Both the position numbers and the translations under genes were made by a program. A DNA stretch of 39,831 bases from Mucidula mucida (taxonomy: Eukaryota; Basidiomycota; Agaricomycetes; Agaricales; Physalacriaceae): positions 1-39,831 of the forward strand of contig JADNYV010000314.1 in assembly GCA_015501055.1 (NCBI GenBank). The letters are read 5' to 3'. Below the pieces are notes generated by a model that had not been told where the DNA came from, made no database searches, and worked only from the letters and a program-made list of their open reading frames with translations. Positions 10,143 to 21,039 of the stretch are shown piece after piece (the stretch's first letter is position 1; each line of letters begins with the position of its first letter).

Positions 10143-11260
10143 GCGCTGCCATTGTACTTGAGTTAATTTATTCGAATTTTTTGCTTTCCCTGTAGACACG
10201 TACTATTGTGCTACAGATTGTATGTGACGGCGGGACAGTGCGGCTCAGAGACTAGGCGACAACGATAAAGCATGAGAAAGCGCAGATACAAGACGTGGGG
10301 CATTGTAAGGAAAAGAAATGGCGAGGAGAGTCTGATTTATCATTGGACGAGAAATATCAATGGTGGTGGTAGCGTAGTTGACGGCATGCGGTCCCATTTC
10401 GGAAGGGCCGCTTGCGAATGCGTTACGAGCTGGCAAGGCCCCGTTGATACGGTCGCTCTCCGCCTCTTGTCCACCGGTCAGACAAAACAAAGTTTTGTTT
10501 CGCATACCGACCTGGAGTCAGTTGCCTAGAATAGTAATTTCTTTCAGCATGGCTTGTACTATCACCGATGAGGCACATCGTTCTATCTAAAGCTCCTTCT
10601 CCCATGCACTATCTGTCTTATCAGTCGGACTCGTTATCGGAACCTGGGTCAGGCTGATTCGTCCACACAGGCGACTAGCATTGAAGGGCGCGTCGACGTG
10701 GGAGCTTGCATAGTTAGACGAGCTGCGCTACTCGAGGAAGGCATCGGTTCTGGAAGATGATCCGTTTTTTAGTGTTTTCAGTGCGTGTGCTCATAACTGT
10801 TATTACCGGTAGATCGCCTCAGCCCTCATATCCATCAGCGCCTGCCGTGCGTGCACACAACCAAATCCCACATATACACTCTGGTGGTCAGCACTCCGTA
10901 ATCCCTGCTGTCGTAGTCGCGTATAATACTGTCCATAAAGTTACTCGGGACACAATACATACCCTTTCAACATCACAATAGATGCCCTCCGCCCCATCGC
11001 GGAGTTGTCATTTGGGCATAGCAGCGGGCGCATGGCCGAACCATTGCGATCTGCAACCACCCTCCAGAGGGATATGAGGTCGGTCGGTAGACATCCCCGC
11101 CATGGACCGTCATTCACCGCGTCCCCCGTGCAGTCTAGTCAGCCGACCCAAAGCTGTCGGCAATCCAGATCTCGACTGCAGTCCAGCCCTCCATATCGTC
11201 CCGCATCTCTAGGTGCAACACCCCCGGCTCCCCACCTCAAAACCTCCTCCACATCAAGCA
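10143..11260. other. Intergenic in arm 1, diverging from arm 2
   Basis: This is the convergent interval between the membrane gene and the decayed gene. Similarity to arm 2 is near perfect to about 10560 and then falls sharply, with substitutions and indels every few bases. Open frames such as 10272-10529 (plus) and 10245-10505 (minus) change frame between arms because of small indels, so I do not call them genes. A conserved patch at about 10820-10900 (CCTCAGCCCTCATATCCATC) has no assigned role. Confidence 0.45.
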
Positions 11261-11696
11261 GGTCTCCTGAAGTCAAGTCCGTAAGAACCGTATCATCATC
11301 GCCTTGCCCTTGGCAACGTCATCGTCCGCGTCTCGTTCCACGACTTGGGCTTGATATTGAACAGGGAGGCAAACCATCTCTCGTACCATCTCCAAGGTCG
11401 GACCACAGTATATTCTCTCTCCACTGGTATGATGAGATCTTTCCAGCAGCTACGCATAGAGGTGTATGACGCGATGGGAAAGCACCATGTATTCTGAGGC
11501 GACAGGCGCAACTCGACGCCGGTCGCCGATACGAGTATCTGGTTCTCGGTCATCTACAAGTATGTCAATGTTACCTCAGAAAAAACCTTGAATTCAGCCT
11601 ACTTACAATGATGATTGCAGATAGCCAAGCGCGTAAGACAATCGCGTGATTTAGACCCAGCTTCAAGCGGAGCTTATCACATTGTCGGCGCGGCAT
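11261..11696 (-). pseudogene. Unrecognised two-exon gene, arm-1 copy, frameshifted
   Basis: Exon 1 runs from ATG at 11696 to 11607 (30 codons, with hydrophobic NHAIVLRAWLSAIII). It is joined in phase 0 across a 53-nt intron (GTAAGT...TTGTAG) to an exon starting MTENQILVSATG at 11553, followed by DLIIPVEREYTVVRPWRW and FNIKPKSWNETRTM. After that the frame breaks: arm 1 lacks one base of the CCC run near 11313 and another near 11279 relative to arm 2, giving an early stop at 11296. Arm 2 keeps the downstream frame but has lost about 55 bp upstream, so neither arm is intact. The hydrophobic helix followed by a WY-rich segment suggests a piece of a membrane protein, but I cannot name it. Confidence 0.45.
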
Positions 11697-11700
11697 GTAT

Positions 11701-12681
11701 CCCATTGTAACCTTGTCTTTGTTTTAAGCATTGCTCAGCGGTGGTTTGTGATCTCAGAACAAACCTCTCAAACGCAATTGCGACGTATCGTCTGGTCTAA
11801 TCATTGAGACGCGCTGTCAGACAAGCGCGGCAAATGATCGATACGAACCCGTTTGTCTACTGGAGTCAAGTTAACAGTCGACATATTCATGCGATTGAAA
11901 CACAATTTGCCAAACGTACGTGAAGTAATGAAGGTACCTGCCAGGTCAACGGCTCCTTCTGATTCGAGAAGGAGTTGAGCCGCCCGCTAATTAACGCTCG
12001 GTCCAAAAAAGCAAAGATCACGGTGATCTTGAGACAGGGCGCGAAATGTAAAGCCTGAAATTCCTTTCAGTGTGGAAGAGAGTACGCGGGATATATGTAT
12101 AGCTAACAAGAGAGACCCACTATTCAGACATCTCGGTATGCGGATTGGCCACCTTATAATCTCCGCGACGGGAGGAGGACGTTGCTATAATCATTCTTAG
12201 CTGTGGAAACTACTCGGACCATGTCTAGAATCAGATGAAAAGAGGAGACCAGAATATGTTCTTTACCCGAGAACACTCACCGGTCTTTGACCTGGCACGA
12301 AAGATTGCAGCATATGTCAACGATGACCTCGACGTACGTTTCGAGAATCAAGAAAGGAAACACAGTAGAAGAGCTGCCAGCGGTTCAGGTCGCATGGAGC
12401 ACGCTTTGACAAGGTCTACGTGGATCTACCCATTCCAATCAGCGACGCCAATAGCAAGCTCCATTATAGAAACTCACACCATTATGTTGAAAGACAGAAA
12501 GAAGGCTAGGTGGCCCTTGTCCACTCTCTGCGTCCCCCTCACAGAGTCGCCTAAAACATATATATTCATACCCGATCGTACTAATAACACAAAGTACAAT
12601 ACACACAAAAGAGACACAGAATCTAAACGAGAGTAATTATCATGCGGAGACCAAAAAGTAAAAAAGAAACCCCCCCTCCCC
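11701..12681. other. Loop interval without a recognised gene
   Basis: This is a single-copy stretch between the inner end of arm 1 and the 3' end of the Ser-rich gene. The longest frame, 12235-12636 (plus, 133 aa), contains SPVFDLARKIAAYVNDDLDV, which looks protein-like, but it runs into low-complexity sequence and has no splice or family support. A C-rich/A-rich simple stretch lies at 12655-12690. Confidence 0.4.
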
Positions 12682-15600
12682 TCACTTGCCCTTGCCTTTC
12701 GGCGGCCACAAGTCAACAAGCGTACCTCTCCTCTCCCGCTTTCCGACTGTCCGTGTACTCTCCCTCTCCCTCTCACCACCACCATTCCGCCCCACATCCG
12801 GCCTGACGGATGCAGCCCTATCAGCCGCATGACCACCATCCAGCACTCGCACACTCCCACTCCTCGGCCGCGGCCTCTCCGTCTCGCTCCCCGTCCCAGG
12901 ACTCAGCATCGTCGACGACTGCCTCGACATCGTCCCCGGCGCAGTCGGCCTAGACGTCGACACCGGAGGCAACATCGCCTTGTTCACAGTCGGACTCGTC
13001 CGCGCGCGTTTAAGATCGCTGAGCGCACGTCCCTCCTCTGGCTTGGAAAACGTCACCTTGTCCTTTTCACCACGCCGCCTGTCCGTACTTTTCTCCTTGT
13101 CCTCCTGTTAGATATTGTTAGTGATGAATACAGAAAACAAAACAGTACATACTTCTCCCTTGGAAGAACTGGATGGTGTCCTGGTAAGGACGTCCGTAGT
13201 AACCGCTGTCGTTGGACCGCCCCCAGTTGGATTGAAGATGCTGGTCAGCGTCCTCCGTCTGCGGCCCACAGTCCCACCTTCAGACGGCAGAGTCGGCAAC
13301 GGCTTGGGTAACGACGCCTTTGATATCGACAGCGGCGGCAGTGTCTGATGTCGTTCCCGTTCGCGAGGTTCTGGCTCGTCCCGCTGAGCATCAAGCGACA
13401 TACGTGGACGTGCAGCCGGCGAAGGGCTCACAATGTCCTCCACAGTGACTCGTCGTACGCTGCCCATGCTTGTCTGACTGCGCTGCGGTGGTCGTTCGCG
13501 ATCTGGTGTTTCGAAGCGATCCCCGCTGCGGCGTGAGAGGGTGTCAAATCTTGCTGGTGAGTCGTAACGCGCAGGTGAGTCGAAACGCGCAGGCGTGTCG
13601 CGCCTGGCGGGTGTCTCGTACCTCTGCGAGTCGTAACGAGGAGCAGGCGTCTCAAAGCGTGAAGGACCAGGGGATTCATAGCGCTCCCCGTACCGCTCGA
13701 GCCGTGAGGGCGTATCCCTAGAAATTCTTGATGGCGTGTCCCGCGATCTTGAACTTGCGCGACTGAGACGGCCGCTCTCGTCCAAGCTGACGCTACGACC
13801 ATGCCACGAGTCTGCAACGATTGTTAGATCAAGATTCGAGGACACGTAACAACGTACCTCCAGCATTGTCCTTGACAGCTTTACCAACTCCGAGCAGAAA
13901 GCCTGTTACAGCACGAACAAGCTCGTCGCTGGCTCGCATACCCTCCCGATAGTCGCCTCCAACGCGGCGCCATATATCCTGCGCGTTCATACCCGCGGAG
14001 CTGGTGAATATGAGCATGGAGACACGAGATGAAAAAGCACTTACCCTTCAACCTCTGCATTGATCTGCTCCTCTAATGCGCGCGAATTCCCTGCGCGAAT
14101 GGCGGCCTGTACACGCTCGGCGGCACCAACGACCTCCCTTGCGCTCTTCCACAAATCGCCTTCTCCAACCTGTCTCTGAAATGTAGCCAAACTTTCCCGC
14201 ATCAAGCCATCACCAGGAGGACGGCGACTCATAGAACTCTGTGCGCCGTCCCTCTCCCCGCCCGTAAGAGGATACGCACTCTTTGCGCTCCTCAACCCTC
14301 TCGTCTCGTCGTCTCTGCGGTCCATACTGGAGGCTGCTCGAGGACCGACGACGGTACCAGCTCTTGTGCGAAACTCCAAACCGGCGGCCTTCAAACCCTG
14401 TCCCACCACACTCCTCCCACCGGTGGCAGTCGCCGTCAAAGCACTCTCTGCACTGCCACCTCTTCTCGCCTGTTCACGCCCCAAGGAAGCAGGATCCAAA
14501 TCGCGTTCGAGATCCTCGCTAGCCCAACGTGTCTGATGCCTCCTCATCGTCCCATATGCAAACCCTCCGCTCGTCGTCGCCGCACTCCTGGGCGGCTGAT
14601 CGTCAGCTTCGTTGTCGTCAACCACACTACTCCTCCCACTCAAACCTCCCTGAGAACTCCACTCCCTCGGAAGTGCAGCACGTCCTTTGCCCGCACCTCG
14701 CGAGTTTGCGACAGCCGCCAGCGCAGCATTCACACTGTCTCTTCCACCTCTCCCCTCGTCTGCAAAAGCCAAGCTTGCTCTCTTCCTCGGACTCGATAGT
14801 GGACTCCTCCCCACAGTGCGCAATTTCCCCGGACTCGCGGGAGCCGATATGAGGCGTTTTCGAGTCCCAACAGGAGTGACGGGTCGGCCGTCGCTCCCTC
14901 TTAATGTTCCAGGATTTCCCCTCGACGAGCCAGGCCGCCCAACACTGAGGGTGACACTCTCCCGCTCAGTCTCCGACCCAGATTCATGCGGTGCTCGTCT
15001 CGGCTGGCGTGATGAAATTGAAGCAGAAGAAGACGATTTTGTATGCTGCGAAGGAGGCTTTGGCGACAATCGTGAATATGATGACAGCTTATCGAGAGCC
15101 TATCACATCGTCAGCACCGTTTCTATATCACAAAGAGCCACTCACCACTCGATTTCTCTCTGCAAGCGTCTTTGCCCTCTTCAACAGCTCACCATCACCA
15201 CTCCTCAACCCACGCCTCAGTGTATCGTCCCCCTCATCGCCTTCCCCGTCTCCATCACCCCAGTCCTCTTCTTCCGGCACCTTTGGACTGAACGTTCTTG
15301 CAGTTCTCGGAGGCTCCTCTAACCGACTCAAATTCTCTTCAGTCAACATTCCCCTGCCACTGCCACTTGCGCTACTCGCCGTCGCAGGGGGACTCGGCAA
15401 CCCACTGGACACAGGCGACGGCGGCTCCGGCAAGTCCGGTACGTTGTAGTAAGAAGATGACGCCGATGACGCAAATGAGCTTGAATGACGATGATTAGGG
15501 CGCAGTCTTGTAGACGCTTTTGGAGAAAGGGTAAGCGAGGTAGGACGCGAGGATGGGGAACCGGAATGCTGCGATGAACGAGGGGAAAGGCCAGGACGGG

Positions 15601-15757
15601 GAGAACTTTGCTTGGTAGGCGAGGATGAAGAGGCGTAAGTTGTAGGCGAAGTTATTGTAGCGAGCGAGGAGGTGGATGTAAAGGACGAGGATGGCGCAGG
15701 GCCAACGTAGATCGCCGAGTTGGGGCGTGGTTTCGCAGCGGGGCGCCTGGCGGACAT
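12682..15757 (-). CDS. Ser/Pro/Arg-rich low-complexity protein, 963 aa
   Basis: A five-exon model stays open throughout: 15757-15146, 15099-14045, 14000-13858, 13811-13153 and 13104-12682. The introns are 44-48 nt with GTGAGT, GTAAGT, GTACGT and GTATGT donors, and the total is 2892 nt. Nearly all of the protein is disordered, with many Ser-Pro and Thr-Pro sites. One short segment looks folded: EVVGAAERVQAAIRAGNSRA to DYREGMRASDELVRAVTGFL, helical and spanning exons 2-3. Exon 4 encodes degenerate repeats of R-[FY]-[DE]-[ST]-P (ARFDSPARYDSPARFD and neighbours). The C-terminus is basic (WPPKGKGK). This composition is usual for phosphoregulated scaffold, polarity or cytoskeletal proteins, but that is inference; I recognise no domain. 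The gene lies alone in the loop between the inverted arms. Confidence 0.75.
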
Positions 15758-17164
15758 TCAATGTGCGCACTGGGCGGTGGAGTCTGGCCTGGATGGATGC
15801 AGCTGTCTGTTGGGCGAAAAAAAGACGGGATGGAACGAATCGTGCAGCAAAAAAGGCGTTTTTTAATGGTCGTCGTATCGTTAGGGCTCCGCGTCTTGTC
15901 CAAGCTGTGTGGCGCAACTGTCCACCGTGGCTTGCGCGAATCGAAAGACTGTAGCCACGGTCGCCCCGTCGTCGTGACGGTAAGAGACAAGATGCAACGC
16001 CCACGTGTGGAACCTCTAAAATAAACACATGTCAATACTTGCCGTCATCTTCGGGACCTTTAAAATTAAGTCCGCACCCGATATTACAAGCTTTGACGTA
16101 TCTGTAACTTTACCTTGTATCCGTGCAAGACGACGGGCATACCTTCCATTCATATCTTGACAGCACTCTCGACTCTCATTGTAGTTCCCACCTCTCATGC
16201 TCGCAAGCGCTTCCAGATAACGTATCCATCTAACCACGCTTGCTACTAAACTTCCACGGCGATAAATGCGTCTCCGCTTCCCAGATAGATTCGCACTTCT
16301 AATCGCGTGGACAATCCGCACGCTGTTAGATAGTAGGGATGTCGACTGCCAAATAAGGTTACCACCTCCATGTCAACTCACCGCGTGTTTGACTACTTAT
16401 TAGACCAATTGCCGCTAACAGCGTCCAGCCGCAAAGCTGAATACACATTTTATGTTCATACACTCAACTTCGTCGCACATACTTATTGATATTCCTCTAA
16501 CCATGGACGACACATCACCGCCAGTATCCACCATAATATCCCCCAACAGGTCAAGTGCGGTGACTGGTCGCCGCCTGGGCCCGATTACAGCGCTCATCGC
16601 ATTGCTCGACAAGCCAAAATTGCACACGCCCGGTCAAGGAAAAGGTAACGAGGTCAGCGTGAGGTTGCGGGGACAGCCTACACGTTCGTCGAAAAAAAGA
16701 AGTATTACGAGTGAAGCATGATCGTGCTGTGTGCTCGGAGTCGGTTCATCACTGATGCGCTAGATTATCATAGAACTACAGTTCAACGATCCGAATGGAA
16801 TACTGTCATCGGGAGAGCGTGTCAGGACAGTCTCATGAGATCATTTTGACGGTTCTTTGAACGTATACTTTCACCGGGCAAAAGAGACCTCACCCACGCA
16901 CAATGGGAGGTTTGACTGAGGAGGAGTAATTTCAGTACTGTCAGAGCTAGCAGTCTATGTCGGTGTCATAATGCAGACCATCACTCCACGAATTATTGGT
17001 TTCAATCGCATAAACATGTCATGTCAATTCGACGTAGTACGGTACTACAGATGACGTTCGTATCTATCATTTGTCGCGCTTATCGGAGTGCAGCATCGTA
17101 TTATGATCAAGCAAGACGATACGTTGCAATCACTTCACAGACTACCGCTGAACAACGCTTAGTA
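15758..17164. other. Loop interval upstream of the Ser-rich gene, no gene seen
   Basis: The first few hundred bases should hold the promoter of the 15757 gene. Frames at 16016-16321 (minus) and 16452-16721 (plus) have no recognisable content, although the second could encode a short Ser/Thr-rich peptide. The right end (from about 17159) is the target site of the small element described next. Confidence 0.4.
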
Positions 17165-17573
17165 GAAGGACCCGGGAACCTCCTCTCAACCTCCGGCGAT
17201 GGTGAAGCCCCAAAAAAGGCCAACGATTTTGGCTCAAGTAGACCTGAAAAGGCCCATTTTCGCCGCTGTTTGTCACGTGTTATGTTATTTTTCTTCTTCT
17301 TCTGTATGTTTTTCCCGCTAAAGTTGGCCGCTACGGGCATGCTGCCTCTTCTGCGTTGTCTTATGCATCATTGTCGCGCTCTGTCAGTCTTAGCGAGGTC
17401 CTAGAATGATGGGACAAGAGTCCAAAGGGTCTCTCAGTCAAAATTTACCTTGTGGCTCTGACCGGACTTTGCTTGAAAAGGGCTTCAAAAGGCCTATCTT
17501 TCGCCGGGATTTCCTTTGTTTTTGAGATCAGAAAAGGCCAAAAATCGCTGGAGGTCTAGGGGACCCGGGTCCT
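17165..17573. mobile_element. MITE-like element 1, 409 bp
   Basis: The termini are inverted copies of AGGACCCGGG (left at 17167-17176, right at 17563-17572), followed by imperfect complementarity of the next roughly 30 bp, including CCTCC[G/A]GCGAT on both sides. TTAGTA occurs on each flank (17159-17164 and 17574-17579) and may be a 6-bp target duplication. Inside are four subterminal copies of AAAAGGCC followed by an ATTTTCGCC-like tail. No coding capacity, so a non-autonomous DNA transposon is the likely reading. The exact outer base is uncertain by two nucleotides on the left. Confidence 0.55.
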
Positions 17574-17577
17574 TTAG

Positions 17578-17836
17578 TACTGTACTAACGCGACCGGATC
17601 TTCACGGCATGTTACGCGTTATGATTGTGAACTAAATTACCAGTAGTTCATCCAGGGTCCATAGACCATATTGGGAGCCGCGGGAGGCGGCGGCGCGAGC
17701 CGCCGCGGCGAAAATTTCCGCATTTGGGCTGATCCCGACAAAATTTACCGTTGTTACGCGTTATGGAAGCCGAATTAGTTCACTTCACGGGGCCCTGTGA
17801 CGCGTTATGTGAATTAACGGTCGCGTTAGTACAGTA
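17578..17836. mobile_element. MITE-like element 2, 259 bp, perfect 19-bp TIRs
   Basis: TACTGTACTAACGCGACCG at 17578-17596 is matched exactly in inverse orientation at 17818-17836. If the outer TA is the target duplication, the element has Tc1/mariner-type (Stowaway-like) ends. Inside are three copies of ACGCGTTATG and a GC-rich hairpin (about 17677-17711, with GGCGGCGGCGCGAGCCGCCGC as its core). No coding frame. It abuts element 1, whose right-hand target duplication overlaps its left TA. Confidence 0.7.
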
Positions 17837-18004
17837 GAACAATGACCAGGCAAGCACTGTGAAACTTTGAAAACACCACTTACTTGTCAAGCTACGAGGA
17901 GGCGACAAGCTTCAGTCAGACGTTGAGAAGTAGGAAGATATTCGGTCATATGTAGGTACATAAACGGAAACTAAGTTTCCGTTTGTACTAAGTCAAAAGA
18001 ATAC

Positions 18005-18534
18005 ATGCCGCCGGGCCGGCATTGGAATAAGCTCCGCTTGCAGCTGGGTTCAAGCAAGACGAATGCCTTGATGTCTTACACGCTTACCTGCAATCATCAT
18101 TGTAAGTGGGCTGAATATAAGGCTTCTTGTGAGCTAACCTTGACATACTTTTAGATGACCGGTTATCAGATATTCGTATCGGCTCATACGCCTCTATGCG
18201 TAGCTCCTGGAAAGATCTCATCATACCAGTGGAGAGAGAATATACTGTGGTCCGACCTTGGAGATGGTACGAGAGATGGTTTGCCTCCCTGTTCAATATC
18301 AAGCCCAAGTCGTGGAACGAGACGCGGACGATGGCGTTGCCCAAGGGCAAGGCGATGATGATACGGTTCTTACGGGACTTGACTTCAGGAGACCTGCTTG
18401 ATGTGGAGGAGAGTGTTACTTTTGATGTGGACGAGGTGGAGCCGGGGGTGTTGCACGTACAGATGCGGGACGATGTGGAAGGCTGGACTGCACCCGAGAT
18501 CCTGGATCTGCCCGACAAGCTTTCGGTGGGCTGA
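18005..18534 (+). pseudogene. Unrecognised two-exon gene, arm-2 copy, deleted
   Basis: Counterpart of 11696-11261. Exon 1 has lost its frame (ATGCCGCCGGGCC then altered codons) and exon 2 lacks about 55 bp after GTATCGG (18182). From 18196 the frame is open for 112 codons: SWKDLIIPVEREYTVVRPWR, FNIKPKSWNETRTMALPKGK, RFLRDLTSGDLLDVEE, ending PEILDLPDKLSVG. A shortened protein could be made from the ATG at 18196. It preserves the tail that arm 1 has lost by frameshift, so together the arms show the ancestral layout. Function unknown. Confidence 0.45.
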
Positions 18535-19513
18535 TCACACTTCAGACTGTACGGGGGAGGGTGGCGAACGACGGTCCATGGCCCTCATATTGTGGTTGCG
18601 GCCATGCTATGCCCAAATGACAACTCCGAGAGTGGGCGGAGGGCATATATTGTGATGATAAAAGGGTATGTATTCTTTCCCGACTAACTGTATGGACAGT
18701 ATTATACGCGACTACGACAACAAAGATTACGGAGTGCTGACCACCGGAGTGTATATGTGGGATTTGGTTGTATGCGCGCACGGCAGGCGCTGATGGATAT
18801 GAGGGCTGAGGCAATCTACCGGCAATAGGATCTGTGAATACAAGCACTTGAAACACGAAAAAAAAACTGATCATCTTTCAGATCCGAGGCCTTCCTCGAG
18901 TAGCGCAGCTCTTCAAATCCCACGTCGATGCCAACGATGCTAGTCGCCCGCGCGGAAGACCCAGCCTGAGGTTCCAATAACGAGACAAGATAGATAGTGC
19001 AGGGGAGAAGGAGGCAAAGCCTCGCTTGAACGTCACTCTGATGCACATCAGCTTAGAGTTCAAGTATGTACTACGATGTGCCTCATCGGTCATAATACAA
19101 GCCATGCTGAAAGAAATCACTATTCCAGGCAACTGACTCCAGGTCCGTATGCGAAACAAAACTTTGTTTTGTGTCTGACCGGTGGACAAGAGGCGGAGAG
19201 CGACCGTATCAACGGGGCCTTGCCAGCTCGTAACGCATTCGCAAGCGGCCCTTCCGAAATGGGACCGCATGCCGTCAACTACGCTACCATCACCATTGAT
19301 ATTTCTCGTCCAATGATAAATCAGACTCTCCTCGCCATTTCTTTTCCTTACAATGCCCCACGTCTTGTATCTGCGCTTTCTCATGCTTTATCGTTGTCGT
19401 CTAGTCTCTGAGCCGCACTGTCCCGCCGTCACATACAATCTGTAGCACAATAGTACGTGTCTACAGGGAAAGCAAAAAATTCGAATAAATTAACTCAAGT
19501 ACAATGGCAGCGC
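18535..19513. other. Intergenic in arm 2
   Basis: Mirror of 10143-11260. The divergent part (to about 19080) and the near-identical part (19080-19513) meet around the GCATGGCTTGTA sequence. Frames at 18878-19384 (minus) and 19076-19411 (plus) are longer than in arm 1, but only because small indels differ, so I do not call them genes. Confidence 0.45.
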
Positions 19514-21039
19514 TCAGCACTGATCATTGCCTCCATAAAACGCATCCATGCTAATCGCGGTAACATCAGACTTCTCACTGCTAGTTCCAGCGTGTCGCAC
19601 ATTCAGATCGTCCCAGCTATCAAAGCGCCTCTTCTCTCCCCAGTACAGAGTCCGACCGGAAGGCCACTCATCAATGAGATTGACAAGTGTTTGAAGATGA
19701 CCGTACGTCGATGGAATACGCCTTTTGGGAAGGCTCATCGAAATATAGGTTATCAAGGCATTTCCGAACGTTCCGAGGAGGCAAATGTACAGAATCTGTA
19801 AATCTCTGAGCAATCTCTTCATATACGCAAATGGAAGCGAACCTGCACATATCGAATCTGCAAACCAACCTTCGCATCAAAGCTCACAGAAATCCCAAAC
19901 ACCCAATGAAAGGTCGGGTCCATGACGTACATCACCAGCTTGTGCCAGTTCGGCAGGAGCATTCTCCACAGTCCTGGAGACATATCTGCCCCATTCAACG
20001 CTGCGTCTACCCAGATTCTCTCGTCCCGCGAGAGCAACAGCAGTAGATCAACGCAGGTGAACGCCGTCGTAATGATTCCACCTTGAAACCCCACCAACAC
20101 GCCCATCCCCCACAACATCCCAGAGTCTGGCGCTTCGCCCTCCCAGCCAAGATTCATCCTACCGCCCGCTTCTTCGGGAAGGAGAGACCAGCTCATGCCC
20201 TTGTGCGCGCCCTGCGTGCCAGAGATCGTCATCGCCCAGATGATGAAGCACCAATAATACCCGGCTGCGATCAAAAGCCAAATGTACAGCACGAACCGGC
20301 GAAACTCGGGGTGTGAATCCCATGCCGACTTTTGCGGCTCTCTCGGCTTCATAGGCTTCGTAGGAAATGTCCAATCATACAGCGCGTGCATGCATCGTCC
20401 GGGAGTGCGCTGGAGCCGGTTTCGTTTGACGAGGATGGACGCGGTGTCGAATGGGGATTCACTCCATGTGGGTATTTCTGTAGCGTATAAAGCCCAGCAA
20501 CATATGAGCACTTGTATGAGGATGACGATGCCGAGGATGAAGAGTGGTAGGTGGGAGATCACCGTGTTATATCCTTCTTCGGCGCCATTGGCTCCTAGGA
20601 GCACCATGGAGCTCGAGGCGTACGTGATGGCGAGGCAAAATGCCATGACTACGTTCGCGGGCAGCCCGTTTGCAGAGAACATTGCTTTCGAAGAAAGTAA
20701 GAAACGAAAATTCGAATTGAACTTGAGTCGAGGACGTCCATGCTCGTCGTCCTCAAAGGCCAGGGCCCACTTCAGCGCTGTGTGGTGCGCAGTAGTAACA
20801 GAATACACGGCAAGCTTGATGAACGTGAGGTTAAGGAGGAGAAAATAGAATTCTCGTGCTTCGGGAGGCTGGATATTGAGACGGAGGTGTCTGCCCTCGT
20901 AGCGCCCGACACCCACTGGACGACCGAGGCTGATGGAAAGCCCGAGAGCAATACAAGCCAGCGAAAAGGCGCTGCTGACGACGAGTCCTATGATTGTGAA
21001 CAGGCGTGTTCGAGCACCTGGATCGGCCTTGTACGGCAT
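19514..21039 (-). CDS. Multi-pass membrane protein, arm-2 copy
   Basis: Exons 21039-19843 and 19795-19514 are joined across a 47-nt intron exactly as in arm 1, giving 492 aa. Compared with arm 1 I count four substitutions in exon 1 (H to D, T to M, D to E, I to M) and three in exon 2 (R to L, N to K, V to I), with no indels. Splice sites and all hydrophobic segments are kept. The open frame continues 28 codons upstream to 21123, but that extension is closed in arm 1 and so is probably not translated. The family is unrecognised. Two intact copies in opposite orientation inside otherwise decaying arms suggest selection or recent sequence homogenisation. Confidence 0.8.

Larger units (their letters stand above)
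5260..11700 (+). repeat. Arm 1 of a 6.4-kb inverted duplication
   Basis: This segment is the reverse complement of about 18001-24335. Gene order from the outer end inward is the MYND pseudogene, a block with a possible small spliced ORF, the membrane protein gene and a decayed unknown gene. The outer limit is near 5260 (end of the MYND frame) and the inner limit near 11700 (CGGCATGTAT, after which similarity stops). Identity with arm 2 is uneven: nearly exact from about 7200 to 10560, with many substitutions and indels outside. Arms and loop are each about 6.3 kb. Confidence 0.85.

Noticed and set aside
11005..11469. 154-codon plus-strand frame in arm 1
   Set aside because: It is antisense to the decayed gene with exon 2 at 11553. 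The protein-like sequence conserved in arm 2 is on the other strand.
12829..15954. Many open frames on the plus strand across the Ser-rich gene
   Set aside because: They mirror the low-complexity minus-strand exons. The five-exon minus model accounts for the region with consistent splice phases.
17165..17836. CRISPR-like or tandem array, suggested by repeated ACGCGTTATG and AAAAGGCC motifs
   Set aside because: The repeats are few, irregularly spaced and lie inside TIR-bounded elements. CRISPR arrays are not expected in a fungal nucleus.
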